Assembly: GCA_012845835.1 (NCBI GenBank)
Contig: JABAKD010000028.1
Location: 5,812,796 to 5,876,795, forward strand
Reading direction: 5' to 3'
Length of the DNA stretch: 64,000 nucleotides
Source of the DNA: Undaria pinnatifida
Taxonomy: Eukaryota > Sar > Phaeophyceae > Laminariales > Alariaceae
The number at the start of each line of letters is the position of its first letter. The stretch's first letter is position 1. The notes under the pieces were generated by a model. It was given only the letters and a program-made list of their open reading frames with translations, was not told the origin of the DNA and ran no database searches. Shown piece by piece: positions 1 through 10,517 of this stretch. The translations under genes were made by a program, and so were the position numbers.

Positions 1-72
1 CCCGGTAGACCAAAGTAGCCCGCTCCAAACGTTAACTCACACTATAATACACATGACATTTTTTTTTATGCA

Positions 73-300
73 TACTGAATTCCACAGAATGATGTCTGGT
101 TTTGTCCCCCTCAAGGCGGGTTATACAGTTTCCGTGCGCAAAACAAGCAAGAACGCCCTAGTCCTGTTGAGCCTGGCATTAGCAGGGGAGTCACCGACCT
201 GTATCTTTCACGAGGTTAGACACCCCCCGTAACACGCGTGATCGAAGTACCACACGCAGTTTGCCAAGCTGAGTTTGATCAAATTCCTCTCTGAAATCTG
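73..300 (+). repeat. Dispersed repeat family, short subfamily copy
   Basis: This stretch aligns along most of its length with the reverse complement of 51346-51606, including the shared blocks GCATACTGAATTCCACA, GGCATTAGCAGGGGAGTC and ACCGACCTGTATC. It is also a diverged relative of the 3' part of the larger poly-C-rich repeats (for example 40990-41290), with the same order of blocks: a TTTTGTCCCCCTCA block, a GTTTCCG block, an AGGGGAGTC block, a GATCGGAGTATCACAC-like block and a terminal GATCTC block. It has no coding capacity. The family is dispersed and probably mobile, but its mechanism is unknown. Confidence 0.7.
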
Positions 301-447
301 GTCGATCTCGCAGCTGAATGAATGAAGTGTATTTTTTAACTTATTAAATATCTCCATAAATATCGAATAATTAAACTATTAATGTGGCTTGTCATCAGAA
401 CGAGGGGCAATTCCGATCCGATAGATATATAGTTTCCGCCTCCGCTC

Positions 448-1228
448 CCTCTTGTTCAAGCGCCTCACCTAAAAACGAAATCTGCAAGAGTAATAAACAC
501 TACCACGCAGTTGATGTCACCTCATTACCTTTCTAGCCATCCATGCTGTAGCTCCAATTCGTCCCCCCCGTCCCCCCCCCAACGCTCCCTCCTTCCCCAC
601 CACCCGCTCTATCGTGTAGTCCTAGCACCACGCGTAAAGCAAACCCCTACATCTATGCAACATAAAGCTGTTGGAAGTCCCCCCCCTCCCCTCACCCCCA
701 CCCCTTTGAACACTTCGCCTTCTCATCACTGGTTGTACGACTTCCAGGATATACATGATAAACTGATGCATTCCTTCCACAACCGTCAGACTTGTTCCCT
801 TACAGGATTTATAGTTTTCGCGCACAAATTGTGTTGCCCCGCCCGTTTCCCCCTCCCCCTCCCCCCCCCCCCCGCTCCCTCTTGTTCACACCCAGGCCCC
901 CACGCCCTTAAAAACTCCGCCCTCCCCCCACCGGTTACACGAATACAGAATACACTCGATAAACTGATGCATTTCCTTCCACAGCTGTCAGATTTTGTCC
1001 CCCGCAAAAACGGGTTTTATAGTTTCCGCGCACAGACTGACAAACATCACCTTGTTGACCCTGGTACAAGCTACACTGCAGTTCCAAGGGGAGTCGCCGA
1101 CCCATATCCTTAATGAGGACACACACCCAGTAATACGCGCGATCGGAGTATCACGCACAGCTTGCGAAGATGAGTTTCGACAAAATCTTCGATCTCACAA
1201 CTGGAATGTATTCATATTTTTACAATAT
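448..1228 (+). repeat. Poly-C-rich dispersed repeat, copy 1
   Basis: Ordered blocks shared with 27245-28745, 40885-41292 and 52020-53085 are visible: AGAGTAATAAACACT near 488, CTAGCCATCCATG near 532, several C homopolymers of 8-14 bases, a GATAAACTGATGCATT block occurring twice (near 757 and 957), GGTTTTATAGTTTCCGCGCA near 1012, GGGGAGTCGCCGACC near 1088, and a tail near 1180-1225 resembling GAGTTTCGACGAAATC followed by GATCTCACAGCTGGAGTGTA. Proline- or glycine-rich open frames across it are by-products of the poly-C tracts. No terminal inverted repeats or coding sequence identify the mechanism. Confidence 0.75.
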
Positions 1229-2399
1229 ATATTTGTGTGCGTACAATCCTGTACCAGGTATGAAAAATGAGATAAATCTGACATTGAAGAGCGTGCTACG
1301 GAACGGCCGAAAATGAACGCGTTGGTTTCGATTCTGACTGCGCACGCACGACAGCGCGTTTGTACCTAAAATGCTGCGTATGAGGGGGGCGAAGGGGGTA
1401 CCGAGGGAGACATCTAGTCCTTGCTATGGAAAACTTGTTGTGCAGGGCATTATTACCGGACAGTCATGAATGAAAGGTGACTCTTCTTTTCCGATCCGAC
1501 GACGATCCGGTGCCGATTAATCAGAGTTTCCGGTACGACTTTGATGAATCACTAGAAAACACAATGTACCACGTATTATGTGTTTAAAGCATTTTACATC
1601 AGATCTAACAACAGTGGTTAACCGCGAACAGTACTCTTCATACCAAATAGCTAACTAAGCTCGGCGTCAGCGGCAACAATATCGGTATATGGATATTTTC
1701 AATCTTAGAGACACCAACTGCCGAGAGCGCGGGCTAGCCCAACTTGACGCGAGTCCACGAGGGGACAAGCACCGAGTTATTCTCATTAAAACATATACGA
1801 AGTAGGCACGTATAGTCGTGGGGAGGGGGGGACGAGCCTGCTTGGTGACCCCGGGTTTGTCTTTCGTCTGAGGAGTTTGAAGGAGCCAATAAAATGCGAA
1901 GGTAGTAAACAGGCTGGGCCAAAAACACGAAAACATATGTTGCAACAGATGCGTTAGGTTTACAAAGAAGCTGCCGCCGCTCCCTCAACGAAGTGCGCCC
2001 AAGACGTTGGCATCATGGTGGCTGTTACTACTGTAGTCATCAATAAACAGCCGTGGGCATTCGAAGGCAAGAGTGGAGTGAGTGTTGCAAGCAAACACAC
2101 ACTATAGAGACACCAAACACCCACAGTTGCCGTCTGCGGTACAACGGGCTTTAGAAGAGAGCGTTTAAGTCGTTCAAAGGTAACCCCTCACAACATTTCT
2201 TCAACGAAGTCGGGCAGTATCTGCTGAAATATGGTGCCCCTTGTCACCTTGACGTCATCGTTCGATAGCCCTTTGCGATCAAGAAAATTCATGAAGATAT
2301 TTCTCGTCGCATCCTTCCTGGTGTCAAGCAGTCATGAAACGTTAGCTATAGAAAATCGCTGGATTGGCGGCGGCGGGGGGGGGGGGGTGGTAGAATCAG
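1229..2399. other. Unassigned sequence
   Basis: I recognise no gene, RNA or repeat here. The open frames are below about 95 codons and overlap on the same strand in different frames (1667-1988), with no familiar motif. A short G homopolymer sits near 2375. Confidence 0.5.
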
Positions 2400-3110
2400 A
2401 GTCGTTTTAAAAAGTACTCTTGCAGAAGAACAACTTAAGGGGGTGGATTGTGACGAACCCGCTATGTGTGGACAGAGAATGCCCGGGGGTGATGCTGCCG
2501 TTTTTCCAATAATTAATGTACTGGAAAACAGGTTTCGTGTCTGATCTGAGTTCCAGCAAGATGCATGCGCGATTGGAGGCGTGACGCGTGGCGCGAGGTT
2601 TGCTTGACGATGCACTGATGATGACGCGCCTGCTGAACAATCACTTTTCACGTTCAGCGGACGAGGTATATCTTAGGTTGTGATGAATCAAACCACGATT
2701 TTATTGGACTTGACTATGGCCTAACGTGGTTAGCCTAACGTACGGGTAGCTGTGACTATGACAAACAACTCGGTCTGAGCCAACTGTTTTTTTGGCAGCC
2801 AGGGGCGGGCTTCTGGAGGGTGCCGTACCGCAGCGGTTCGATCATTGAGTATTTTACGGTGCATAAAATGGCTGTATTTTTTTTATTGACCAGGGCCTTC
2901 CACTTTCACTGTTCGCGTTTCTAGGGATTCTTAAAAGATGGACGGCAAGATCCATGGCCGATGGAATGACGTTTCCCCATGTCATAACGAACGATATATT
3001 ACATTTTGAACAAGCGCACTCCGACCCGACGCGGGAATCCTCAGAGCTGAGCCCACCGGGCCCGCTGCCGCGAGTCGTTACAAAGCCAACTAATTTTAGC
3101 GTCCACAATT
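2400..3110 (+). mobile_element. Ty3/gypsy 3' noncoding or LTR-like segment, copy 1
   Basis: This is collinear on the plus strand with 33690-34385. Shared blocks include GCATGCGCGATTGGAGG against GCATGCGCAATCGGAGG, a GTCTGAGCCAACT block near 2775, GGAGGGTGCCGTACCGC near 2816, and GATGGACGGCAAG against TATGGACGGGAAG near 2938. In the 33-kb copy this segment lies directly downstream of the element's chromodomain in the same orientation, so it is the element's 3' noncoding region or LTR. Here it lies on the plus strand while the neighbouring internal region (3288 onward) is on the minus strand. The two parts are therefore inverted relative to each other. Confidence 0.6.
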
Positions 3111-3287
3111 GTGCACCCTACCCAAAACGGTGGTGGCGTCATGTGGAAAATCGACTTCTAGATTGTTCAACCTTGTCGATGAACCACCCGTGGTGGATGA
3201 ATCAGCCACCATACGCGCCTTATAAAAAAACTCCAAGTCAGAAGAACCGTAAATTCAAAACTCAGAAAAAGGAATAAAAAACGCAAC

Positions 3288-3500
3288 TCAGAATCCAGAA
3301 AACCCAACCACAGTATCATCACAAAGCATCCCATACCGCTGTACGAATCCCCGCTTCTCCTCCGCCTTTACCTGCAGCACCTTGGACGCGCCGTGGAACC
3401 CGCAATACACCGGCTTCCAGGTACTCTCCGCTCTCTCCGGTTGTTCTAAGTCTAGGTAAAGATGTCCCCACCGCGCACGACCGCCTGCACTCCGCACACA
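3288..3500 (-). pseudogene. Ty3/gypsy chromodomain remnant, copy 1
   Basis: The minus-strand frame contains LEQPERAESTWKPV, which resembles the end of a retrotransposon chromodomain (the family signature is a Trp-Gly/Leu-x-x-EEATWEP-like block). The same block in the 33.4-kb copy reads WEGLEEAESTWEPAE. It is followed in both by a short tail ending in QRYG. Chromodomains at the C terminus of chromovirus integrases help target insertion to heterochromatin. The upstream coding part is in another frame (3319-3648), so the region is not translatable as a unit. It forms the 3' end of the minus-strand remnant spanning about 3.3-5.7 kb or more. Confidence 0.6.
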
Positions 3501-3676
3501 ATCTCCTTTGTCGGAAACTTGTCGCTGCCAACGAGAAGCACCTCTCCGTGTACTTGACGCTCGCGTCCAGGCAACCCGGACCTCCCTGTCGCGTTAAACA
3601 ACACGACTTCCGGGCCTCCCGGAAATTCTTGCGGCCAAGGATGCGCAAGATAGTTTACTGGTACTGTCCGAGGACT

Positions 3677-3886
3677 TCATCCTTGCAGACTTTGTGCCAT
3701 CTCCTTGAATTTGCGCGCTCCGTTCTCACCAAAAATAAACGTGAGGCTCGGATGGTCATAGTGAATAGTTACCAAACCCCGAAGCAGGTGTGGCAGCCGC
3801 TGAGAGCTCTTGACGAGTGGGGATAGACGCGGCGTCGTCCGCACCGCCCGTGCACATTGCGGAAACCGCACCGTCATAGGATCCAC
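3677..3886 (-). pseudogene. Ty3/gypsy PR-RT linker joined to RNase H-like tail
   Basis: The minus-strand frame opens with DPMTVRFPQCARAVRTTPR, which matches the corresponding EPMAVRLHPRARVVRVKP in the 32.6-kb copy. That segment lies just before reverse transcriptase in this family. Immediately afterwards the frame reads LVTIHYDHPSLTFIFG, resembling the C-terminal part of a Ty3 RNase H (an HxDHxxL-F-type block). The RT core with its YxDD box is absent, so the element has an internal deletion joining the RT N-terminal linker to RNase H. The linker match is clear; the RNase H call is an inference from a short motif. Confidence 0.5.
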
Positions 3887-4044
3887 GCGATCAGGTGATT
3901 CTCCTTAAGACCACCCTACGGAATACGTCAAAGTGCGTTTGAAAAACGTTATCGTGCAGCACATTGGCACATTCAGACGGTAAGCCATTGTCTATAGCGT
4001 CATCGACCGCCGTGTCCGCCGCTCCCACATCCGATCATTGAACA

Positions 4045-4680
4045 TCATGGGTCGTTGCAACACCAGCGTGAGTGTGACGTCGCCGGCCGCGCATCTTTGC
4101 ACGTCGCCGTCCGGTCCAAGCGCCGCGAAAGATATTGCCGAATCATAGCACCATCGTTGGGCTCGCCCACATGACCAGCTGAAACTTCCGTCACAACGCT
4201 ATATCGATGTCCGTGCTTCGTCAATACCGATGCGTTGAGCGGCGAGATGACGTCCTTGCCAACTTTTTCCCCCGGCGTCTTCGGCCCGATGATAGCAATA
4301 TGGCCTCCCCCAGGGGGCACGATGAAGGGCATGGTAAAATGGATTAGTCCCCGTGGAGTGTTGATCGTTAAGTGGAGCGGACAATGTTGCGTCTCAATAT
4401 CTCACTCCTGTGCCAAATACGCCACAACACGCATATGCCCAACAAACGCCTGCCCTCACGCGTTCTAGGTCATCCACAGTGGTCACCGCAGGATCTCGAC
4501 CAAACCCTCCGACATTGGCAAACCAGAATCCATGATAATGTCGACCTTTGAAGCAGCCGTGGGAACACCGGAATCCATAAGACGCCCTGCGACAATCTTC
4601 GTCAGGGCCTCCGCGTGCGGTTCGGTCTCCATCGCATCCACGCTCGTATCAGCGCATCCACCAGACTGCAATACCGACAA
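4045..4680 (-). pseudogene. Ty3/gypsy retropepsin-like protease remnant, copy 1
   Basis: Two minus-strand open segments make up this region. One (4680 down to 4483) contains IIMDSGLPMSEGL, which fits the aspartic protease D-S-G active-site block. The other (4332 down to 4045) contains MPFIVPPGGGHIAIIGPKT, which aligns with MPFIVLSMAGDVVVIGQKT in the 32.6-kb copy and fits the second half of a retropepsin (the ILG/IIG strand). The segments are in different frames with stops between them, so this is a pseudogene. Retropepsins cleave the Gag-Pol polyprotein. The frame order (zinc knuckle, protease, RT linker, chromodomain) is that of a Ty3/gypsy chromovirus. Confidence 0.6.
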
Positions 4681-4984
4681 GCGCGCCTACGAAACTGTGC
4701 TGGAACCTCAACGCCACTGCCGCGATGCGGGTGCTGGTAGCTGCACGGGAACGGAGTGAAGGATTGGTGCTATATGTTCCGCGCCCCAGTGGTCTGAGAA
4801 ACATGGTGTTGCACCGTTTTAGTGAGACCGGTGTCCTCTGGTCCCACCTTCTTCCGCGACACGCGAAGGTACAGGTAGTCATTGTCATTCTACGTTGCAC
4901 CTTCGGGCGTACCAGGTTCGGTCTCCGTAACCACCGCTTTAGAGGTTGTCTTGTACTCACTCGATCGAGAGGTGGCAGACGCGA

Positions 4985-5710
4985 GGGTCATCCCCGTGGT
5001 CTTGCTCCGGGTATTATGAGCAGAACGGCCTGTGCACTGCTGCCGCTTAATGATCTGGCTGCGGCTCTGGCCATCAGCGCCTCTTTGGGGCAGTCCCATC
5101 GGTTATGACTTTGAATGCCACACACATACAGGTACCACATTCTGATGTCGAATCGACGGTTCCCCTCAACGTTCACACCGACGCGCTTGGCACTGTCGCT
5201 CTAGTCGGGCTCGTCAGTGGTACTTTGCTGCAGCTTGGTCGCCGATGCAACCACCGACCTAGCGTCACGCCGCTTTGCCATTTCCCTGCATGTAGCATAA
5301 TTGGCGGCCAACGCTATGGTAGGGGGGTCATTGGGAAGGGTTAGTTCGCTGTGGTTCGGGTTCACGAACGCGAGTGTAGTCACGGTTCCGCTTCGGTCAT
5401 AAGCTTTCGTGCGGTTATAATGTTGCGATGTGAGCCCGCAATGGCATGGTAAGCTACGTCGCAAGCAAACGCTGATTGCCTTTTTTCCGTCAGATAAACA
5501 GTCACCGGTGCGAGTGGCGCATATCCCGAAGTGAGAACGGGAGTATGATTCTTCAATGATAGAGTATGATACTACAAGTAACGTAGCCTTGGCCGGAGGT
5601 GGGCGCTGAGGCGGTGGGCGGCTGAAGAGGCACGTTAACGTTGCGATCCGGAGAGACCGACTGCGTAGGTTGGGTGGTGATGTTGTGACTTTCGAGCATG
5701 TTAGCGACAA
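4985..5710 (-). pseudogene. Ty3/gypsy Gag remnant with degenerate zinc knuckle
   Basis: The minus-strand frame at 5176-4988 contains VCGIQSHNRWDCPKEA. This gives C-x4-H-x4-C, the last three ligands of a retroviral-type CCHC zinc knuckle; the expected first Cys three residues earlier is Leu. The frame upstream (5710 down to 5201, 169 codons) ends in a Lys/Arg/Ser-rich stretch typical of the end of Gag and has no other recognised motif. Nucleocapsid zinc knuckles bind element RNA. A further minus-strand open stretch (6341-6072) may be the N-terminal Gag part, but I see no motif there. The region is broken by frameshifts. Confidence 0.5.
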
Positions 5711-6349
5711 TTTTGTTGCCTGCTCGGATTACCAACAGTAGACGAATATCACAAACCAAATCAGAATAGACCGTGTACTCGCGAAGAGGCTAGAGTTGGT
5801 AGGTTCGGCGACCACTATAACAGGGCAAGACGGGATACCCCATATTTTCACTGCACTGGGTTTAGGCCACTCGTAGGAGCGAGCTCTGTTCCGTACTGAC
5901 GAAAAGACGTTCATCAATTTTGTTGCCATTCCAATGAGTATGGACGTAGAAAAATCAAACCCGCACGAAAGCTTAACACAGGAACGGGGAGGTCATACGC
6001 CTGAGTGATCCAGAGCCATGGGGGAAAAGCTCCAAACGTGACCTCCCTACCGTACCCCTTGTCCTCTCTGGTTACCCCAACTTGCATGATGGACTCTGTC
6101 TGCGCCTTGCGCTCGCCCTCGTCTTGCTGCCGTAGGATCGCCCATTGCTTTCGGCTGGTGTCCTACACCAACAACACGAAACACAGCGCTTTCCGGCTTC
6201 AGAAAGAGCAAGTAGGTAGTGTTTTGGCAGTAAGCAGAACTTACTCAATCCAAATGAATTGCCCCGACTCGACCGCGGACCCCGTGGTATCAGCTCCGAA
6301 AACTTCTCCTCGTACCCACGGAGTGCCTTTGTCCACAACACAATAGTGC

Positions 6350-7560
6350 CTTCGTTATCACATCGGAGAGGGCCATGCCATCAGCCATGAGGTCCCGTCG
6401 ATCTTGCAAGAGCTCACCACAAACGAAAACAGCGAAAACGTCGAACTCCCCGACAAACAGTATACAACAATCATTTGCGCAATGAAAAGCCCAACAATAG
6501 GACCATCGCCGTACAGGGTATGAAATGTATTGGCTGGTGTGAGTGTGCGTTGTCTCCCCTGAAAATACCGAAACGGCGCGCGAGCCACTGCAATGAATGG
6601 TCCCCCTTGTTGAAGCCCTGGTCTCACCTAAAGCCTGCCTTGGGTAGGCTAGGCTGGACGTGCAACCGACGATCAATCCCTTGGCCTAGGTATCAATGTC
6701 ATTTCGTTTTCCTTAATAGCAATAAGCACATTTCTGATCACTTTTGATACGGGGCTCTTTTATCCGAAAATTAGCTTTGTAAAGGTGCTGAGTTACCCTT
6801 TCGTAGCTCGGGTCGTTGTGCGAGGCGCCGTAACGTATCCCAGGCGGCACAGCGACAGACGCGGACGCTGGAGGCGTTCCGTTGCACGGCTGTACAGAAC
6901 CGTCGTGTTGAGATCTGTGTTTGGCTTTTAGAGCGGCGGGTACGAGCTGGAGAGGGTGATCGCGGTCGAGGCCGCCATGTTGGCGGTACTTTTTGCCGTG
7001 CGCGAACGAATCGTGGTTGTAGTTACCTCAACCGTTGTTACTGGACGTGTTTCGCAACAGTCGGTGTGTGTGTTGTTTCCCTGTTTGTCCGACGAACTGT
7101 CCTTGAAACTACGAAAAATAAAATTTGAACAGTGCCAGGAAGGCGACGTGCGTGTGTGTTTTGCCGTCAATAACTAGAAACGACATCGGTGCGTGCGCAT
7201 TTTCAACCCCTGTAGTCGGATATTTGAGTCCACGTTATCGTCGCGTTAACCGAGCTTGAGATCGAGCTACAACCACTACGGTCGAAACCATTCTGAGCGA
7301 AGTTTTTGAACCAAAGATCGGTGCCGTTTCAGCTCATCCAACGACTATTGTGAACACGGCAGAGCATAGATCGAGCGGCAGGTGAAATGAGTGGGGTCAA
7401 CACAGAAACATTGCCTGTCGAATGTTCCTCTGCGAGACATGTAACACATTGTCCCAATGCGACGACTCAACAGGCCCGTTTTTGTACGAACTAAACAAAA
7501 CTATATAAAACATTGTCGGCTTGTTCTTAGTCTTCTTAAATCGGGGTATTTGCACCATAA
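6350..7560. other. Unassigned sequence
   Basis: No recognisable gene or repeat. Open frames are short and overlap on opposite strands. The minus frame at 6290-6676 could belong to the decayed Gag to its left, but nothing supports that directly. Confidence 0.4.
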
Positions 7561-7564
7561 ACTC

Positions 7565-7810
7565 AGGCACCGATCAAGGCTGCGGTAAGGAGGGTACACC
7601 CCCTATCACTACCGTGTTGGAGCCACCCGCACGAGGGGTTCCGCACCTAACGGATGGAACAACTTCAGGCGATTTTTGTTTGGCGCAGCGTACCTTACCA
7701 TTCCATGGCGGATTGATATCGCAGAAGGAAAAACGGCCCGCGAAAGCTAAAGACCGCTAACGAACAGAGTGGAGCTACTCGCGCACGCCATCCCGAGCCA
7801 CTGCATGTAA
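7565..7810 (+). repeat. Local duplication, unit X1
   Basis: This block is similar to 8440-8675 in the same orientation. Shared words include CGCACGAG followed by GGTTCC, TTTGTTTGGCGCAGCGTA against TTTGTATGGCGCAGCGTA, ACCATTCCAT, GCGCGAAAGC and GCCACTC-GCGC. Together with the tandem pair at 7995-8430 it forms a nested duplication X1-Y1-Y2-X2. No coding function is evident. Confidence 0.6.
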
Positions 7811-7994
7811 CGGAGACTACTGATAGGGACAGCTTACGCTATACCTACAATTGGACCCGAAGGGTGCACCAGCTAGCGTTGGGCTGCGAAAGCAACTGAG
7901 TTAAATCGACACACGACGCGTATGAAAAAACGTGGAAGTGTGGTGAGCTAAAGCTTTATTTTTCCCCATCCGCCGGAGGATATATATATAAAAA

Positions 7995-8430
7995 AAAAAT
8001 GCAAAACAAAATCCTCATAGGTAACCCCCTAACAGTAACCTGGGTCCATCCTAGCCGGCTAGCTGGGGCGATACCGCGGCTCCTCGGCCCAGAGCCCAAT
8101 CAGCTGCAGTACGATGGCAAGTATCGTTTCCTCACCTGAGGGAACGAACACAACTTGGCACCGATGCTAGTTGTGCCCACGTTTGGAGAGACAGCTACAT
8201 ATCATGAACCAAAACAAAACCCACATAAGTGACCCCCATACAGTAACCTGGGTCCATCCTAGCCGGCGAGCTGCGGCGACACCGCGGCTCCTCGGCCGAG
8301 AGCCCAATCAGCTGCAGTACAATGGCAAATATCGTTTCCTCACCTTAAGGAACGAACACTACTTGGCACCGTTGCAAACGGGAATTTTCTAGTTGTGCCT
8401 ACAATTAGAGAGACAGCTACATACCATAAA
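7995..8430 (+). repeat. Two tandem units of about 208-222 bp
   Basis: The words ACAGTAACCTGGGTCCATCC (at 8032 and 8240), AGCCCAATCAGCTGCAGTAC and ATCGTTTCCTCACCT each occur twice with a spacing of 208 bp. The following CTAGTTGTGCC and GAGACAGCTACATA recur at about 222 bp spacing, so the second unit carries a small insertion near GCAAACGGGAATTTT. Copies differ by scattered substitutions. No protein or RNA is recognised. Confidence 0.8.
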
Positions 8431-8439
8431 TCGAAACAG

Positions 8440-8675
8440 ATAGGGCTGGACCTATGCTACGGAAGGGGGAGCACTCGAGTTTTCAGTACTGGGTATGAGC
8501 CCGTCGCACGAGTGGTTCCATGCCTCACTGACAAAAAACACGGTTCGCGATTTGTATGGCGCAGCGTAGCTAACCATTCCATTGGCGATTCTTATCGAAA
8601 CATTAATACAGCGCGAAAGCCTATGGTTGCAACGAGCAGTGGGGCCACTCGCGCGAGTAACCTCGAGTCACTCCA
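8440..8675 (+). repeat. Local duplication, unit X2
   Basis: Diverged direct copy of 7565-7810, flanking the tandem pair on the other side. Both copies carry the GGCGCAGCGTA word and the ACTCGCGC word at equivalent positions. Confidence 0.6.
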
Positions 8676-8887
8676 AATCATAGGCCTATATACGACCCCC
8701 CTACCGTTAGCATCAGCCGGTGGGGAACCGTGGTTGATTCAACGAGGTATGGCGTGAGTAAAATCATTTCGTTCACACTGGGTCATTTCACCACGTCGAA
8801 CCAGCTCCAGTGGCTGCAGACACACTTGAAGCCAAAATATGCGTTGAGCGTGTCACTCTCTAGCTGCCACCACAACCCGAAACACCG

Positions 8888-9463
8888 TCAACATTTTACA
8901 GAACGCGATTTAATTCGACACGTTAACCGCCTTTGCCTTGTCGAAAACAATATCATCATCGCCACGATCGAATGAACACAGCAAATGTCATAGGCGAGTC
9001 TTGAAGCCTTCCGGTCCACTGGATCCGGCACACCCACTTTCCAGTTTCCCTCAACGAAATCAAGCGCCAAGCACACGCGTGGAGCTGGGAGTCGAGGTTG
9101 TGTCCGAGGTGACACCCTTTCCCATGGATGTAGTGATGGGTCTGTCACAGCCGCGCATGAAACAATCAGCTTGGAGGCCCTTGACGCATTGTTCGTCACA
9201 CCACACCAATACCTGGAATTAGATGCAGAGCTTGTGGCACAGCTCGTGAGCTGTCGGGCGTAAACTGTTGAGCTGCCTGCACAAATTGTGCCAACGATTT
9301 CTACCGGTACATATCCTTTCACTGCTACAGGGCTTACAAAACGCGTTGCCATTACAACCGCGCCCTGATCGCCCTCTATCACGAGCGAATACAGGCTCGT
9401 AATAACCCCCCCCCCCGTCCCCAACTCAACACCGCCCTTGCCCCTCGGCACTCCAAACGTCAA
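8888..9463 (-). CDS. Unrecognised open reading frame of 191 codons
   Basis: This is one of the longer uninterrupted frames outside repeats. The N-terminal 60 residues are Gly/Val-rich, with no clear signal peptide, transmembrane segment or known motif. The C terminus is basic (RQRRLTCRIKSRSVKC). A poly-C run (9409-9418) lies in its first 20 codons, which argues against a well-maintained gene. No splice signals or neighbours support it. It may be chance or part of an unrecognised element. Confidence 0.2.
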   Translation of the reverse strand: MTFGVPRGKGGVELGTGGGVITSLYSLVIEGDQGAVVMATRFVSPVAVKGYVPVEIVGTICAGSSTVYARQLTSCATSSASNSRYWCGVTNNASRASKLIVSCAAVTDPSLHPWERVSPRTQPRLPAPRVCLALDFVEGNWKVGVPDPVDRKASRLAYDICCVHSIVAMMILFSTRQRRLTCRIKSRSVKC

Positions 9464-9689
9464 TTGCGCTCGGCTGTGTTTGCAGGTACCCGCTGCGACG
9501 GTAAATGACCTACTTCGACTACACAGACCCTCAACGAACCCCCTTCCTCCTCTGTCGTCCCCCTCCCTTGTGTATCATACCACTTTATCGTTTGGTCCGA
9601 GTGCGTGTGAAGTATTGTGTGGGCCATTGCAAGGGCTAATAACAACAAAAAGAGCCAGGACGCACTTCTGTCTACTCTCCGTTTGACCT

Positions 9690-10300
9690 CACACGCGCAA
9701 TCAACTCGGTATTTTCAGGGCACCTTCATGCCGTTCATACCCGCGTCGCAACCACCTAATTTTGCAAATATCCACGAGTTCCAGTCTCTTACGTTGCGTA
9801 CCTTGGAGAACCAGCATATCTTGCACATACTCGTAACGGATTAAGCCTCTCCGCGACCTCTCCCCCCCCCCCCGCGACCATTTTGAAATGTTACCATCAT
9901 ATCCACATGAGACAGTATCTTAGAATCGTCCCGCGCTAGGGATGCGGCAGAAGCTTCTAGGCTCCAAACACGAAAAACTCGATATCGCACCCAAAACACG
10001 AACTCGAAGACATTCGATCAACGTTTTCTAGATGCGCTAGTCCCAAAGCAAGTGTACTCGCCCAATTATCATACTACCCGATAGACCAACACCTGAGGAG
10101 CTCACCCGGTCAGACACAGTTAGTTCATCCAACAACTGCAACCCCCAGCGCACTATTGAGGGATGACTCCTTGTGCTCATCTTCCCTAAACCCCCAGTAA
10201 AAGGCTGAGTCCTACACTGGTGAAATCGTCCAGATAGTTGTCTCTCCGACGTGTAATTACTCCCCCGTCAAACCGCTCGTACGGTCATCCATAATGCTTG
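9690..10300. other. Unassigned sequence
   Basis: No gene or repeat recognised. A C homopolymer lies near 9860-9873. Confidence 0.4.
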
Positions 10301-10301
10301 A

Positions 10302-10517
10302 GCGCGTCGGCAAGCACTGCAGGCTCCCTTCCCCGTGAACCCGACGGAAATGCGCAATCCACGAATGACGGTCAACAGCACCTTTCTCATCGGCCGGGGG
10401 CCAGACACCGAGGGTGGCAGTATCTATGTACAGTTGCATCCCACGGAATCGTTAGATCCGACGTTGTCGGTGCCCGCATCGAACGTGGGTATGTTCGTCT
10501 GGATTTCAATTCGTTAG
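10302..10517 (+). CDS. Possible terminal exon, unrecognised product
   Basis: The frame is open from 10302 to a TAG at 10515. From residue 7 it reads as balanced protein sequence (NPTEMRNPRMTVNSTFLIG, then IYVQLHPTE and NVGMFVWISIR). A CACTGCAG just upstream of the best-looking part (10315-10322) could be a 3' splice site. No known domain is recognised. With no upstream exon identified, this is only a candidate. Confidence 0.2.
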   Translation, partial: ARRQALQAPFPVNPTEMRNPRMTVNSTFLIGRGPDTEGGSIYVQLHPTESLDPTLSVPASNVGMFVWISIR

